DNA from: Gaiella sp.
GTDB taxonomy: Bacteria; Actinomycetota; Thermoleophilia; Gaiellales; Gaiellaceae
DNA length: 64,000 bases
Direction: 5' to 3'
Assembly: GCA_027493885.1 (NCBI GenBank)
Contig: JAOSJZ010000001.1
Span: 2,598,622 to 2,662,621, forward strand
The notes beneath the pieces were generated by a model that was not told where the DNA came from, searched no databases, and saw only the letters and a list, made by a program, of their open reading frames with translations. Positions 56,696 through 64,000 of the stretch are shown in pieces. The number at the start of each line of letters is the position of its first letter. Position 1 is the stretch's first letter. Both the position numbers and the translations under genes were made by a program.

Positions 56696-57547
56696 GTGGA
56701 CGGCTACGGCAGCGCGTCGATGTGGGGTGAGCTGCGGCGAGTGCTCGTGCGCCGGCCGCTCCCCGAGGACGCGGCGGCTTGGGAGGCATACGGATGGCGC
56801 TCGGCGCCGGACGTCGCGATGGCGCACCGCGAGCACGAGGCATTCTGCGCGCTCCTCGAGGACGCCGGTGCCGAGGTCGTCGTCTCCGAGCACGATCCGG
56901 GGAACCCGGATGCGATCTACACGTACGACCCGACGCTGGTGGGGCGCGACGGCGCGGTCCTGCTGCTGCCTGGGAAGGAGGGGCGGCGGCGAGAGCCGGA
57001 CGCGACCGCTGCGGCTCTGGAGGCGGCCGGCGTCCCCGTCGCGGCCAGGATCGAGCCTCCGGCCACGGTCGAGGGCGGCGATACGGTCTGGCTCGACGAC
57101 GAGACGCTGCTCGTCGGGATCGGCTACCGGACAAACCCGGCCTCGGTCGAGGCGCTGCGCGCGGCGTTCGCGGGCGTGGACGTGATCTCGTTCGACCTCC
57201 CGCACTAGAACGGAGCGGGCGAGGTGATGCACCTGATGTCGCTCCTCTCGCCGCTCGACCGCGACCTGGCGCTCGTCTATCCCCGGATCGCGCCGACGCG
57301 ACTCATGTGGCTGCTTGCCGATCGTGGCATCGAGGTCGTCGCGGTACCCGACGAGGAGTTCGCGTCGATGGGCACGAACGTGCTCGCCCTCGGGCCGCGG
57401 CGCGCGCTCGCGCTCGAAGGGAACGGCGAGACACGGCGGCGCCTGGAGCGAGCGGGCGTCGACGTCGTCACCTACCGCGGCGACGAGATCTCCCGCAAGG
57501 GCGACGGCGGGCCGACGTGCCTGACGCGCCCGCTGCTCCGCGCGTAG
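56696..57547 (+). CDS. Dimethylarginine-dimethylaminohydrolase/arginine-deiminase-family protein (in-frame TAG)
   Basis: 283 codons with an internal TAG at 57206-57208. LRRVLVRRPLPEDAAAWEAY, PPATVEGGDTVWLDDETLLV (substrate Glu/Asp) come before; GEVMHLMSLLSPLD (catalytic His) and GPTCLTRPLLR (catalytic Cys) after. The residue at the stop is normally Trp (TGG), so one G-to-A change explains it. The truncated 170-residue product would lack both catalytic residues. Sequence error, nonsense mutation or readthrough. Last gene of the run. Confidence 0.8.
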
Positions 57548-57552
57548 TCGCG

Positions 57553-58614
57553 CTACAGGCCGTCGAAGGTCAGCTGCCGCGCTGCCGTCAGGCCCGAGAC
57601 GCCGACGCCGACGAGGCGGAGCGCACCCGGGCGGTCGTGCAGGCCGCGGTCGAGGAGCCTGCACGCGAGCTCGCCGATGCGGTCGGGCTCGTCGACCGGC
57701 GTCGGCAGAGTCGTCGACCGCGAGCGGATGGAGAAGTCGCTGTAGCGGAGCTTTGTCGTCACCGTTCTCGCCGAGAGCCCGTCGCGACGGAGGTGCGCCG
57801 CGACGTCTTCCGCCATCCGGCGCAGCTCGGCATGGAGCGCGCCGCGGTCGGAGAGATCGCGCTCGAACGTCTCCTCGGTCGAGATGGAGACCCGCTCGAC
57901 GTCGAGCTCGAGCTCGCGCGGGTCGATCCCGCGCGCCCGGTCGCGGAGCAGCCGCCCGACCTGTCCCGGCAGCACCGCACGCAGCTCGGCGTCCGTCAGC
58001 GCGGCAAGCCCGCCGATCGTCGCGACACCGGCCGCGGCAAGCCGCTCCTCCGCGCGCGGACCGACGCCGGGGAGAACCCGGGTCGCGAGCGGTGCCAGGA
58101 AGGCCGCCTCACGGCCGGGCGACACGACCGTGATGCCACCGGGCTTCCGCCGGTCTGACGCGACCTTGCAGACCACCTTCGAGGTCGAGACGCCGAGGGA
58201 GCAGGAGAGCGCCGTCGCCCCGCGCACCGCGACCTGGACTGCCTCGGCGAGCCGCCGAGCGCCGGCGAAGGAGTCGAGCACGCTCCCGAGATCGAGGTAG
58301 CCCTCGTCGATTCCCGTCCGCTCCACGCGCGGCACGACCTCTTCGACGCACGCCCACACCGCCTGTGAGTACTGGCGGTAGAGCGCATGGCGGGGACGGA
58401 CGAACACGACCTCCGGGCACCGCCGCAGCGCCTCCGCGGAGCTCATCGCCGACCGGATGCCGAAGCGCCGGGCGACGTAGTTCGCGGTGGCGACCACGCC
58501 GCGGCCGTGCGGGTCGCCGCCGACGACGAGCGGTCTCGTGCGAAGCGAGGTGTCCTCCAGTTCCTCGACGGCGGCGAAGAACGCATCGAGATCGAGATGG
58601 GCGAGTATCGCCAC
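57553..58614 (-). CDS. dinB: DNA polymerase IV (Y family)
   Basis: 353 residues. LDLDAFFAAVEEL (first metal Asp), GIDEGYLDL (second Asp/Glu pair; SIDEA is GIDEG here), STSKVVCKVASDRRKPGGI, thumb HhH LPGVGPRAEERL. Error-prone lesion bypass. ATG start; divergent from the beta-lactamase-like gene with 26 bases between. No C-terminal clamp motif is obvious. Confidence 0.92.
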   Translation of the reverse strand: MAILAHLDLDAFFAAVEELEDTSLRTRPLVVGGDPHGRGVVATANYVARRFGIRSAMSSAEALRRCPEVVFVRPRHALYRQYSQAVWACVEEVVPRVERTGIDEGYLDLGSVLDSFAGARRLAEAVQVAVRGATALSCSLGVSTSKVVCKVASDRRKPGGITVVSPGREAAFLAPLATRVLPGVGPRAEERLAAAGVATIGGLAALTDAELRAVLPGQVGRLLRDRARGIDPRELELDVERVSISTEETFERDLSDRGALHAELRRMAEDVAAHLRRDGLSARTVTTKLRYSDFSIRSRSTTLPTPVDEPDRIGELACRLLDRGLHDRPGALRLVGVGVSGLTAARQLTFDGL

Positions 58615-58640
58615 GGCTTGCTCAAGGCTACGGTTCGTGC

Positions 58641-59783
58641 GTGATCGACACCCCGCCTCCGGCCGCGTCCGCCCTGCCGCCGCCGGTGATCGAGCGGCCC
58701 GCCGCGTACGAGGTGTCGTACGGGATCGTGGCGGGACGTGCCGCGCGAGGCGCCGAGCGGGTGATCGTCAGGATCGACGGCAAGGTCGCACGCAAGCTTC
58801 GTCTCACGCAGCGGGTGTTCCGGCTCGACGTCGACCTTCCGCCGCGCGAGGTCGAGGTCCGCGTCGAGACGGTCGATGCGGCCGGGCGCCGCGCGGGGCG
58901 CACGGTCGCACACGTCTTCGGGCTACCCCGCTCGGCGCGGCCGAGGCTCCGCCTGCTGCGACCCGACGTGCGGCTCCAGGCCGCGGTCGGCAGGCTCGCA
59001 GGCGGCTTTTCGGGCACGGCCGGTGCGTATCTCGAGAACCTGGGAACCGGTGCCGGCGCGGCGTGGAACGCACGAGCGACCTTTCCCGCCGCCTCGACGC
59101 TAAAGCTCGCGATCGCGGTCTCGGTGCTCACGCGCACGCAGAGCCCTCCGGCCCGCGGCTCGTCGCTCGACCGGCTCATCCGCACGATGCTCGACGCGTC
59201 CGACAACGAGTCGGCGAACCGGTTGCTGATCGGGCTCGGCGGCTCGACGAGCGCCGGCGGGCATCTCGTCGACGCCGTGATGCGGTCCATCGGTCTCGAG
59301 CGGACGGTGATGTACGGCGGCTACGTCCTCGGCACCTCGCTCGCCTCCGATCGCGGCATCGCCGCACGCGGCGTGCCGCTCGGCGTCCTTGAGCAGCCCG
59401 CCTGGGGCGTGGGCAAGGCGACGACCGCACTCGATCTCGCGCGGCTGCACCGTGCCGTCTGGCTCGCGAGCGGAGGGCTCGGGCCGCTCGTGCACGGCCG
59501 GTCGGGGGTCAGCCCGGCCGAGGCGCGATACCTCCTCTACGTGCTCGCCCACGTGGGCGACGGTCGCAAGCTCGGGCGGTTCGTCGGCGCCCGCCCCGGG
59601 CTCGTCGTCCTCCACAAGGCAGGCTGGATCGATCCCGCGCGGCACGATGCCGGAATCGTCGTGTGGCGCGGTGGGATCTTCGTCGCGGCGGTGATGACCT
59701 ACGACGGCGGTGGCGCAGGGACGCGCTCGGACGTCTTCGCGGGTCGCGTCGCGCTGGCCGCCCTGCGCGCGTTCAGCGGGTAG
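58641..59783 (+). CDS. Class A beta-lactamase-like serine hydrolase
   Basis: 380 residues. An Ig-like N-terminal domain (~20-100; REVEVRVETVDAAGRRAGRT) and then a beta-lactamase fold: STLK in AASTLKLAIAV (nucleophile Ser and Lys), SDNESAN motif and KAG in LHKAGWID. No signal peptide is evident from GTG 58641, so its location is unclear. Could be a beta-lactamase or a D,D-peptidase-like protein. Confidence 0.83.
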   Translation: MIDTPPPAASALPPPVIERPAAYEVSYGIVAGRAARGAERVIVRIDGKVARKLRLTQRVFRLDVDLPPREVEVRVETVDAAGRRAGRTVAHVFGLPRSARPRLRLLRPDVRLQAAVGRLAGGFSGTAGAYLENLGTGAGAAWNARATFPAASTLKLAIAVSVLTRTQSPPARGSSLDRLIRTMLDASDNESANRLLIGLGGSTSAGGHLVDAVMRSIGLERTVMYGGYVLGTSLASDRGIAARGVPLGVLEQPAWGVGKATTALDLARLHRAVWLASGGLGPLVHGRSGVSPAEARYLLYVLAHVGDGRKLGRFVGARPGLVVLHKAGWIDPARHDAGIVVWRGGIFVAAVMTYDGGGAGTRSDVFAGRVALAALRAFSG

Positions 59784-59784
59784 G

Positions 59785-60008
59785 CGGTGTCAGACACCGT
59801 TCTTGTCAACCCCGGCGCGGTGCCGATTTCGTGCCAATCGCTCCACAACCGGCGACGCTCCTATCCATCCCGAACGGCGCGCGTGGGGGTCTACCGCCGG
59901 TGGGCATGACCGCCGAGCCTTCGCCGAGCCGGGCCCGGTCCGCGCCTCGAGCTGTGGATGAATTGGTACGGAAGCGGCACGAATCGCCCTTGACGGTGTC
60001 TGACACCG
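59785..60008. repeat. Palindrome-bounded intergenic element (REP/MITE-like)
   Basis: CGGTGTCAGACACCG at 59785-59799 and CGGTGTCTGACACCG at 59994-60008 are each near-perfect palindromes and reverse complements of each other, giving a 224-base unit with inverted ends. No coding. It fills most of the 492-base gap before lon. Confidence 0.55.
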
Positions 60009-60033
60009 CGCTCCGCCGCGCGTCGAGTGAGGC

Positions 60034-60059
60034 GCGAGGGCGCCGCACGGCGCCCTCGC
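60034..60059 (+). terminator. GC hairpin between bla-like gene and lon
   Basis: GCGAGGGCGCC / GGCGCCCTCGC, 4-base loop. Likely terminates transcription before lon. The next ~215 bases hold only a possible TATCTACT promoter element at 60243-60250. Confidence 0.5.
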
Positions 60060-60275
60060 AGCGGGTCGGCGTGCGCCCTCGGAGTGCGCTGCCGTCCCAT
60101 CCGGGAGATCCCTGGGAGGCGGAGTGGGATCGCGGATTCGCCTCTCGGATATTCGAGCGGCAGCCTGCGAAGGGTTTGTGAGGGTTCGGTACGAGCGCGA
60201 TCAGGATTTCGACGGACGAAGACGTAGCAGCTACATTTCTTGTATCTACTACCGCCGAGGAGCGTGATTCGACCT

Positions 60276-62558
60276 GTGACCAAGCTGCTGCTCGTTCCCC
60301 TCGACGACATCGTCGTCTTCCCGAACATGAACGTCACGCTGACGGTCGACGTCGGCGACGAGGACCGGGTGCTGCTCGTGCCCAAGCACGAGGGCGAATA
60401 TGCCGCCGTCGGCACCGTGGCGCGTGTGACCGATCGCGTCCGCCTGCCGGGCGGCGCCGTCGCGGTCGCGATCGAAGGCCTGCACCGGGGTGTCGCGGGT
60501 GCCGCCGAGACGGACGCCCAGGGGCGCCTGCTCGTGGAGGTGGAGGAGCGCAAGGACGGCGTCCCCACCGACGAGCGCACGCGCGAGCTCGAGACCGAGT
60601 ACCGCGCGGTCGTGGAGGAGATCCTCGAGTTGCGCGGCGACGACGGGCGCATCCAGTCGTTCGTCCGCTCGATCACCGACCCCGGCCCACTCGCGGACAC
60701 GTCGGGCTACTCGCCCGACCTGAGCTTCACGCAGAAGGTGCAGCTGCTCGAAGAGGTCGACGTGACCGAGCGGCTCGAGCTCGCGCTCTCGTTCCAGCGC
60801 GAGCGGCTCTCGACGCTGCAGATCCGGCAGCGGATCCGCGAGGACGTGAATGCCGGCATGGAGAAGCAACAGCGCGAGTATCTGCTGCGCCGGCAGATGG
60901 ACTCGATCCGCAAGGAGCTCGGTGAGGACGACGCGTCGGTCGTCGACGAATACCGCAAGAAGATCGACGCGGCGGGCATGCCGGACGCCGTGCGCGAGCA
61001 GGCCGACAAGGAGCTCGCCCGCTTCGAGCGCATGGGCGAGAGCTCGCCCGAGTCGCAGATGATCCGCAGCTACCTCGACTGGCTGCTCGCCGTGCCGTGG
61101 GGCGTCCGCTCCGACGAGGTGCTCGACCCCGAGCACACGCGCGAGATCCTCGACGCCGACCACGCCGGTCTCGACGACGTGAAGGACAGGATCGTCGAGT
61201 ACATCGCGGTCGCGAAGCTGCGCAAGGAGCGCGGGATCGAGCCAGACAAGCGCGCGGGCGCGATTCTCACCCTGATCGGGCCTCCCGGCACGGGCAAGAC
61301 GTCGATCGGCGAGTCGGTCGCGAAGGCGCTGAACCGCGAGTTCGTGAGGATGTCGCTCGGCGGCGTCCGCGACGAGGCGGAGATTCGCGGCCACCGCCGG
61401 ACGTACATCGGCGCGCTCCCTGGCCGCCTCGTGCGCGCGCTCCGCGACGCGAAGACGATGAACCCGGTCATCCTGCTCGACGAGGTCGACAAGGTAGGGG
61501 CCGACTGGCGCGGCGACCCGTCCGCGGCGCTCCTCGAGGTGCTCGACCCGGCGCAGAACTCGACGTTCCGCGACCACTACCTCGATGTCGAGGTCGACCT
61601 CTCCCAGGTCTTCTTCATCGCGACCGCGAACATGGCCGAGACGATCCCCGGGCCGCTGCTCGACCGGATGGAGGTCATCCGCTTCGACGGCTACACGACG
61701 GACGAGAAGGTCGCGATCGCACGAGGCTACCTCTGGCCGCGGCAGCGCGAGCGCGCGGGCCTCGAGGAGAGCGAGGTCTCGATCGCGGACGGCGTGCTCG
61801 AGACGGTGATCTCCGAGTACACGCGCGAGGCCGGCGTCCGCCAGCTGGAGCGCGAGCTCGGCTCGATGCTCCGCAAGACGGCGACGAAGATCGTGACGAA
61901 CGAGGTCACGCCTCCGGTCGAGGTCGACGTCGAGGCGGTGCGCGACGCCCTCGGACGCCAGAAGTTCTTCCGCGAGGCCGCCGAGCGGACGGCGGTTCCC
62001 GGCGTCGCGACCGGGCTCGCCGTGAACGCGACCGGCGGCGACGTGCTGTTCGTCGAGGCGACCGCCGTGCCCGGCGAGGGTCTCCTGCTCACGGGGCAGC
62101 TCGGCGACGTGATGAAGGAGTCCGCGCAGATCGCGCTCTCCGCCGTGCGCTCGCAGGCCGGGCGGCTCGGGATCGAGCAGGAGGCGTTCGAGCGCAAGTT
62201 CCACGTGCACGTCCCGGCGGGAGCGATCCCGAAGGACGGCCCGAGCGCGGGCATCACGATGGCGACCGCGCTCGCGTCGCTCCTGAGCGGCCGGCCGGTG
62301 AAGCACACGGTCGGCATGACCGGCGAGCTGACCCTGCAGGGCCGGGTGCTGCCGATCGGCGGCCTCAAGCAGAAGGTGCTCGCCGCACACGCGGCGGGGC
62401 TGACAGACGTCGTGATCCCGGAGCGCAACCGCGCCGACCTCGACGACGTGCCGGAGCACGTGCGCGAGGAGCTCCGGTTCCACCCGGTCATGTCCCTCGA
62501 CGAGGTGCTCGGCATCGCCCTCGAGCCGGCGTCGTCACGCCCCCACGTTGCGGCATGA
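60276..62558 (+). CDS. lon: ATP-dependent protease Lon
   Basis: 760 residues from GTG 60276. LON substrate domain (LVPLDDIVVFPNMNVTL), coiled middle, AAA+ with Walker A GPPGTGKTSIGE and Walker B VILLDEVDKVG, then the Ser-Lys protease dyad: Ser in KDGPSAGITMATAL and Lys in GGLKQKVLAAHAAG. GAGGAG lies 13 bases upstream. Cytosolic quality-control protease. ATGA overlap couples the next gene. Confidence 0.95.
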   Translation: MTKLLLVPLDDIVVFPNMNVTLTVDVGDEDRVLLVPKHEGEYAAVGTVARVTDRVRLPGGAVAVAIEGLHRGVAGAAETDAQGRLLVEVEERKDGVPTDERTRELETEYRAVVEEILELRGDDGRIQSFVRSITDPGPLADTSGYSPDLSFTQKVQLLEEVDVTERLELALSFQRERLSTLQIRQRIREDVNAGMEKQQREYLLRRQMDSIRKELGEDDASVVDEYRKKIDAAGMPDAVREQADKELARFERMGESSPESQMIRSYLDWLLAVPWGVRSDEVLDPEHTREILDADHAGLDDVKDRIVEYIAVAKLRKERGIEPDKRAGAILTLIGPPGTGKTSIGESVAKALNREFVRMSLGGVRDEAEIRGHRRTYIGALPGRLVRALRDAKTMNPVILLDEVDKVGADWRGDPSAALLEVLDPAQNSTFRDHYLDVEVDLSQVFFIATANMAETIPGPLLDRMEVIRFDGYTTDEKVAIARGYLWPRQRERAGLEESEVSIADGVLETVISEYTREAGVRQLERELGSMLRKTATKIVTNEVTPPVEVDVEAVRDALGRQKFFREAAERTAVPGVATGLAVNATGGDVLFVEATAVPGEGLLLTGQLGDVMKESAQIALSAVRSQAGRLGIEQEAFERKFHVHVPAGAIPKDGPSAGITMATALASLLSGRPVKHTVGMTGELTLQGRVLPIGGLKQKVLAAHAAGLTDVVIPERNRADLDDVPEHVREELRFHPVMSLDEVLGIALEPASSRPHVAA

Positions 62559-62869
62559 CGCGCTGCCGGACGTGCAGTCCCGTTCCCGAGGAGGTCCGTC
62601 GCGCGGCGGGCCTCCTCGAGGGGCGCTGGACGGTCTCGATTCTCTGGGCCTCCGCGGAGGGCGCGAGCCGCTTCAACGAGCTGAAGCAGGCCGTCGGGGA
62701 GATTCCGCCCCGCACGCTCGCTCAGCGGCTCGTCGAGCTCGAGTCGGCGGGCTTGCTCGAGCGCAGCGTGATCGACGCGCGACCACCGCGCGTCGAGTAC
62801 CGGCTGACCGCAGACGGCCGGCGTCTCCGCGCGGTCCTCGACGCGCTGGCCGCCTACGCGGGCGCCTGA
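62555..62869 (+). CDS. HxlR-family regulator
   Basis: 104 residues. LLEGRWTVSILWASAEGASR, FNELKQAVGEIPPRTLAQRL, ESAGLLERSV is the HxlR winged helix. N-terminal CRTC could be a redox or metal pair. Start overlaps lon by four bases, an unusual pairing. Confidence 0.87.
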   Translation: MTRCRTCSPVPEEVRRAAGLLEGRWTVSILWASAEGASRFNELKQAVGEIPPRTLAQRLVELESAGLLERSVIDARPPRVEYRLTADGRRLRAVLDALAAYAGA

Positions 62870-62934
62870 GCGTCAGCCTGGGATCGTCCTCGAGGACGAC
62901 GCCGACATTGCCGGGGTGGGCTACCGTCCTCGGC

Positions 62935-63666
62935 ATGGAATCGGGCGATCCACTGGCACGCCTCCACGGTGACGGCCGCGCGCGGCGCAGACGCAACGAG
63001 CTCCAGGTGAAGCTCGAGGCGGCCCGCACGGCCGCCGCCGAGCGCGCGGTTGCCGAGGAGCGCCAGCGGATCGCACGCGAGCTCCACGACGTGATCGCCC
63101 ACTCCGTCTCGGTGATGACGGTGCAGGCAGGCGCGGTCCGGCGGCTCCTGCAGCCCGAGCAGGAGCGGGAACGGCTCGCCCTCGAGGCGATCGAGGCGAC
63201 CGGGAGGGAGGCGCTGACCGAGATGCGCCGGCTGGTGGGGCTCCTCCGTGAGCAGGGCGCCTCCGCCGAGTTCTCGCCGCAGCCGTCGATGCGCGCCGTG
63301 GACGTGCTCGTCGGCACGGTCCGCGAGGCCGGGTTGCCGGTCGAGCTTGCGGTCGAGGGCGAGCCGGCGGAGCTGCCGCCCGGCGTCGATCTCGCCGCCT
63401 ACCGCATCATCCAGGAGGCTCTGACGAACGCGCTGAAGTACGCGGGCCCTGCGAAGGCGTGGGTCACCGTTCGCTGGCGTGACCGCGAGCTCGAGGTCGA
63501 GATCGCGAACGACGGGCGCTCGGGGAGCGGCGGCGACGGAGGCGGCCACGGGCTGGTCGGCTTGCGCGAGCGCGTTGCGCTCGTCGGCGGCACGATCGCC
63601 TCGGGGCCCCGCCCCGGCGGCGGCTTCGTCGTGACGGCTCAGCTACCCGTCCGGAGCGGAGCCTGA
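62935..63666 (+). CDS. NarL-type sensor histidine kinase lacking a membrane sensor
   Basis: 243 residues. HisKA_3 H-box ERQRIARELHDVIAHSVSV (phospho-His), N-box IIQEALTNALKYA, G-box GGHGLVGLRERVALVGG. Relatives have N-terminal helices; here ATG 62935 leaves only ~35 residues before the H-box, so the protein seems soluble. Paired with the regulator that follows. Confidence 0.88.
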   Translation: MESGDPLARLHGDGRARRRRNELQVKLEAARTAAAERAVAEERQRIARELHDVIAHSVSVMTVQAGAVRRLLQPEQERERLALEAIEATGREALTEMRRLVGLLREQGASAEFSPQPSMRAVDVLVGTVREAGLPVELAVEGEPAELPPGVDLAAYRIIQEALTNALKYAGPAKAWVTVRWRDRELEVEIANDGRSGSGGDGGGHGLVGLRERVALVGGTIASGPRPGGGFVVTAQLPVRSGA

Positions 63667-64000
63667 CCACGAAGGTCCTCATCGTCGACGACCAGTCGCT
63701 CGTGCGGGCGGGCTTCCGCATGATCCTCGAGTCCGAGCCCGAGATCGAGGTCGTCGGGGAGGCCGCGGACGGCCTCACCGCGGTGTTGGCCGCACGCGAG
63801 ACGGAGCCCGACGTGATCCTGATGGACGTCCGCATGCCGAACGTCGACGGGCTCGAGGCGACGCGGCGCCTGCTCGAGGGAAAAGCCCACGGGCCGCGCA
63901 TCCTCATCCTTACGACCTTCGACCACGACGAGTACGTCTACGAGGCGCTCCGGGCGGGGGCGAGTGGCTTCCTGCTCAAGGACACGCCGCCGGAGCAGCT
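63663..64000 (+). CDS. NarL/FixJ-type response regulator (partial, runs off the window)
   Basis: First ~112 residues: acidic pair in VLIVDDQSLVRAG, phospho-Asp in VILMDVRMPNVDG, Thr in ILTTFDHDE, Lys in FLLKDTPPE. The DNA-binding half is outside the window. The only start that keeps the first strand is CTG at 63663, overlapping the kinase stop. Confidence 0.87.
   Translation, partial: MTTKVLIVDDQSLVRAGFRMILESEPEIEVVGEAADGLTAVLAARETEPDVILMDVRMPNVDGLEATRRLLEGKAHGPRILILTTFDHDEYVYEALRAGASGFLLKDTPPEQ

Noticed and set aside
60249..62483. 744-codon open frame antisense to lon
   Set aside because: High-GC shadow: lon is complete with all motifs, and the antisense translation has no family features and is rich in Arg, Asp, His and Glu.

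Overview
The window is uniformly very GC-rich, with G/C-ending codons, many GTG and some TTG starts, and short 4-base ATGA/GTGA gene overlaps. Together with the gene set (Mrp antiporter, MarP-like protease, class III cyclase-ATPase-TPR regulator, homocysteine methyltransferase/MTHFR fusion, HxlR regulator, XRE-cupin regulator) this points to a high-GC Gram-positive (Actinobacteriota), possibly a soil Thermoleophilia-type lineage; the class is inference.

Layout. 0-11.6 kb: the end of an MMPL transporter, a membrane alpha/beta hydrolase, a cupin-TPR protein, a complete seven-gene mrpABCDEFG Na+/H+ antiporter operon followed by a tandem universal stress protein, then an acyl-CoA racemase/transferase and a DUF488 protein. 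11.7-15.4 kb: small, partly decayed accessory genes, including a DUF4062/NB-ARC pseudogene and a pRiA4b ORF-3-like gene. 15.6-28.3 kb: an integrated island in the 3' end of tRNA-Asp(GTC), bounded by 46-bp direct repeats, with integrase, excisionase-like protein, repeated candidate arm sites and a load of DNA-modification and conflict genes. These are a DUF262-HNH-AlbA fusion, an orphan AbiEi-like protein, an adenine methylase/ParB-like/unknown/membrane-protein cluster, a Vsr + DpnI-like + XamI-like + C5-methylase restriction locus, and a nucleotidyltransferase/XRE pair. 28.4-37.3 kb: MarP-like protease, patatin with an internal membrane hairpin, homocysteine methyltransferase/MTHFR, a cyclase/NB-ARC regulator and VapBC. 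37.3-41.4 kb: an ABC exporter with one ATPase and two duplicated permease pairs. 41.6-52.3 kb: two complete branched-chain-amino-acid-type (Liv) ABC importers with two binding proteins. 52.4-57.5 kb: a small catabolic run under an XRE-cupin regulator. 57.5-64 kb: dinB, a class A beta-lactamase-like protein, a palindrome-bounded intergenic element, lon, an HxlR regulator and a NarL-type two-component pair running off the end.

Genes acting together: mrpA-G (cation/proton exchange); the C5-methylase with the XamI-like nuclease, with Vsr repairing deaminated 5-methylcytosine; adenine methylase, ParB-like, unknown and membrane protein (candidate undescribed module); liv2 genes, binding protein and the regulator/enzyme run (uptake linked to catabolism, inferred).

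A caution for the whole window: eleven genes are broken by a one- or two-base frame change, nine of them in or beside G/C runs of four or more, and one gene by an in-frame TAG. In most cases correcting one base restores a normal-length protein with its motifs. Sequencing or assembly error is the simplest reading, so these genes are given with full inferred extents and the break is stated.
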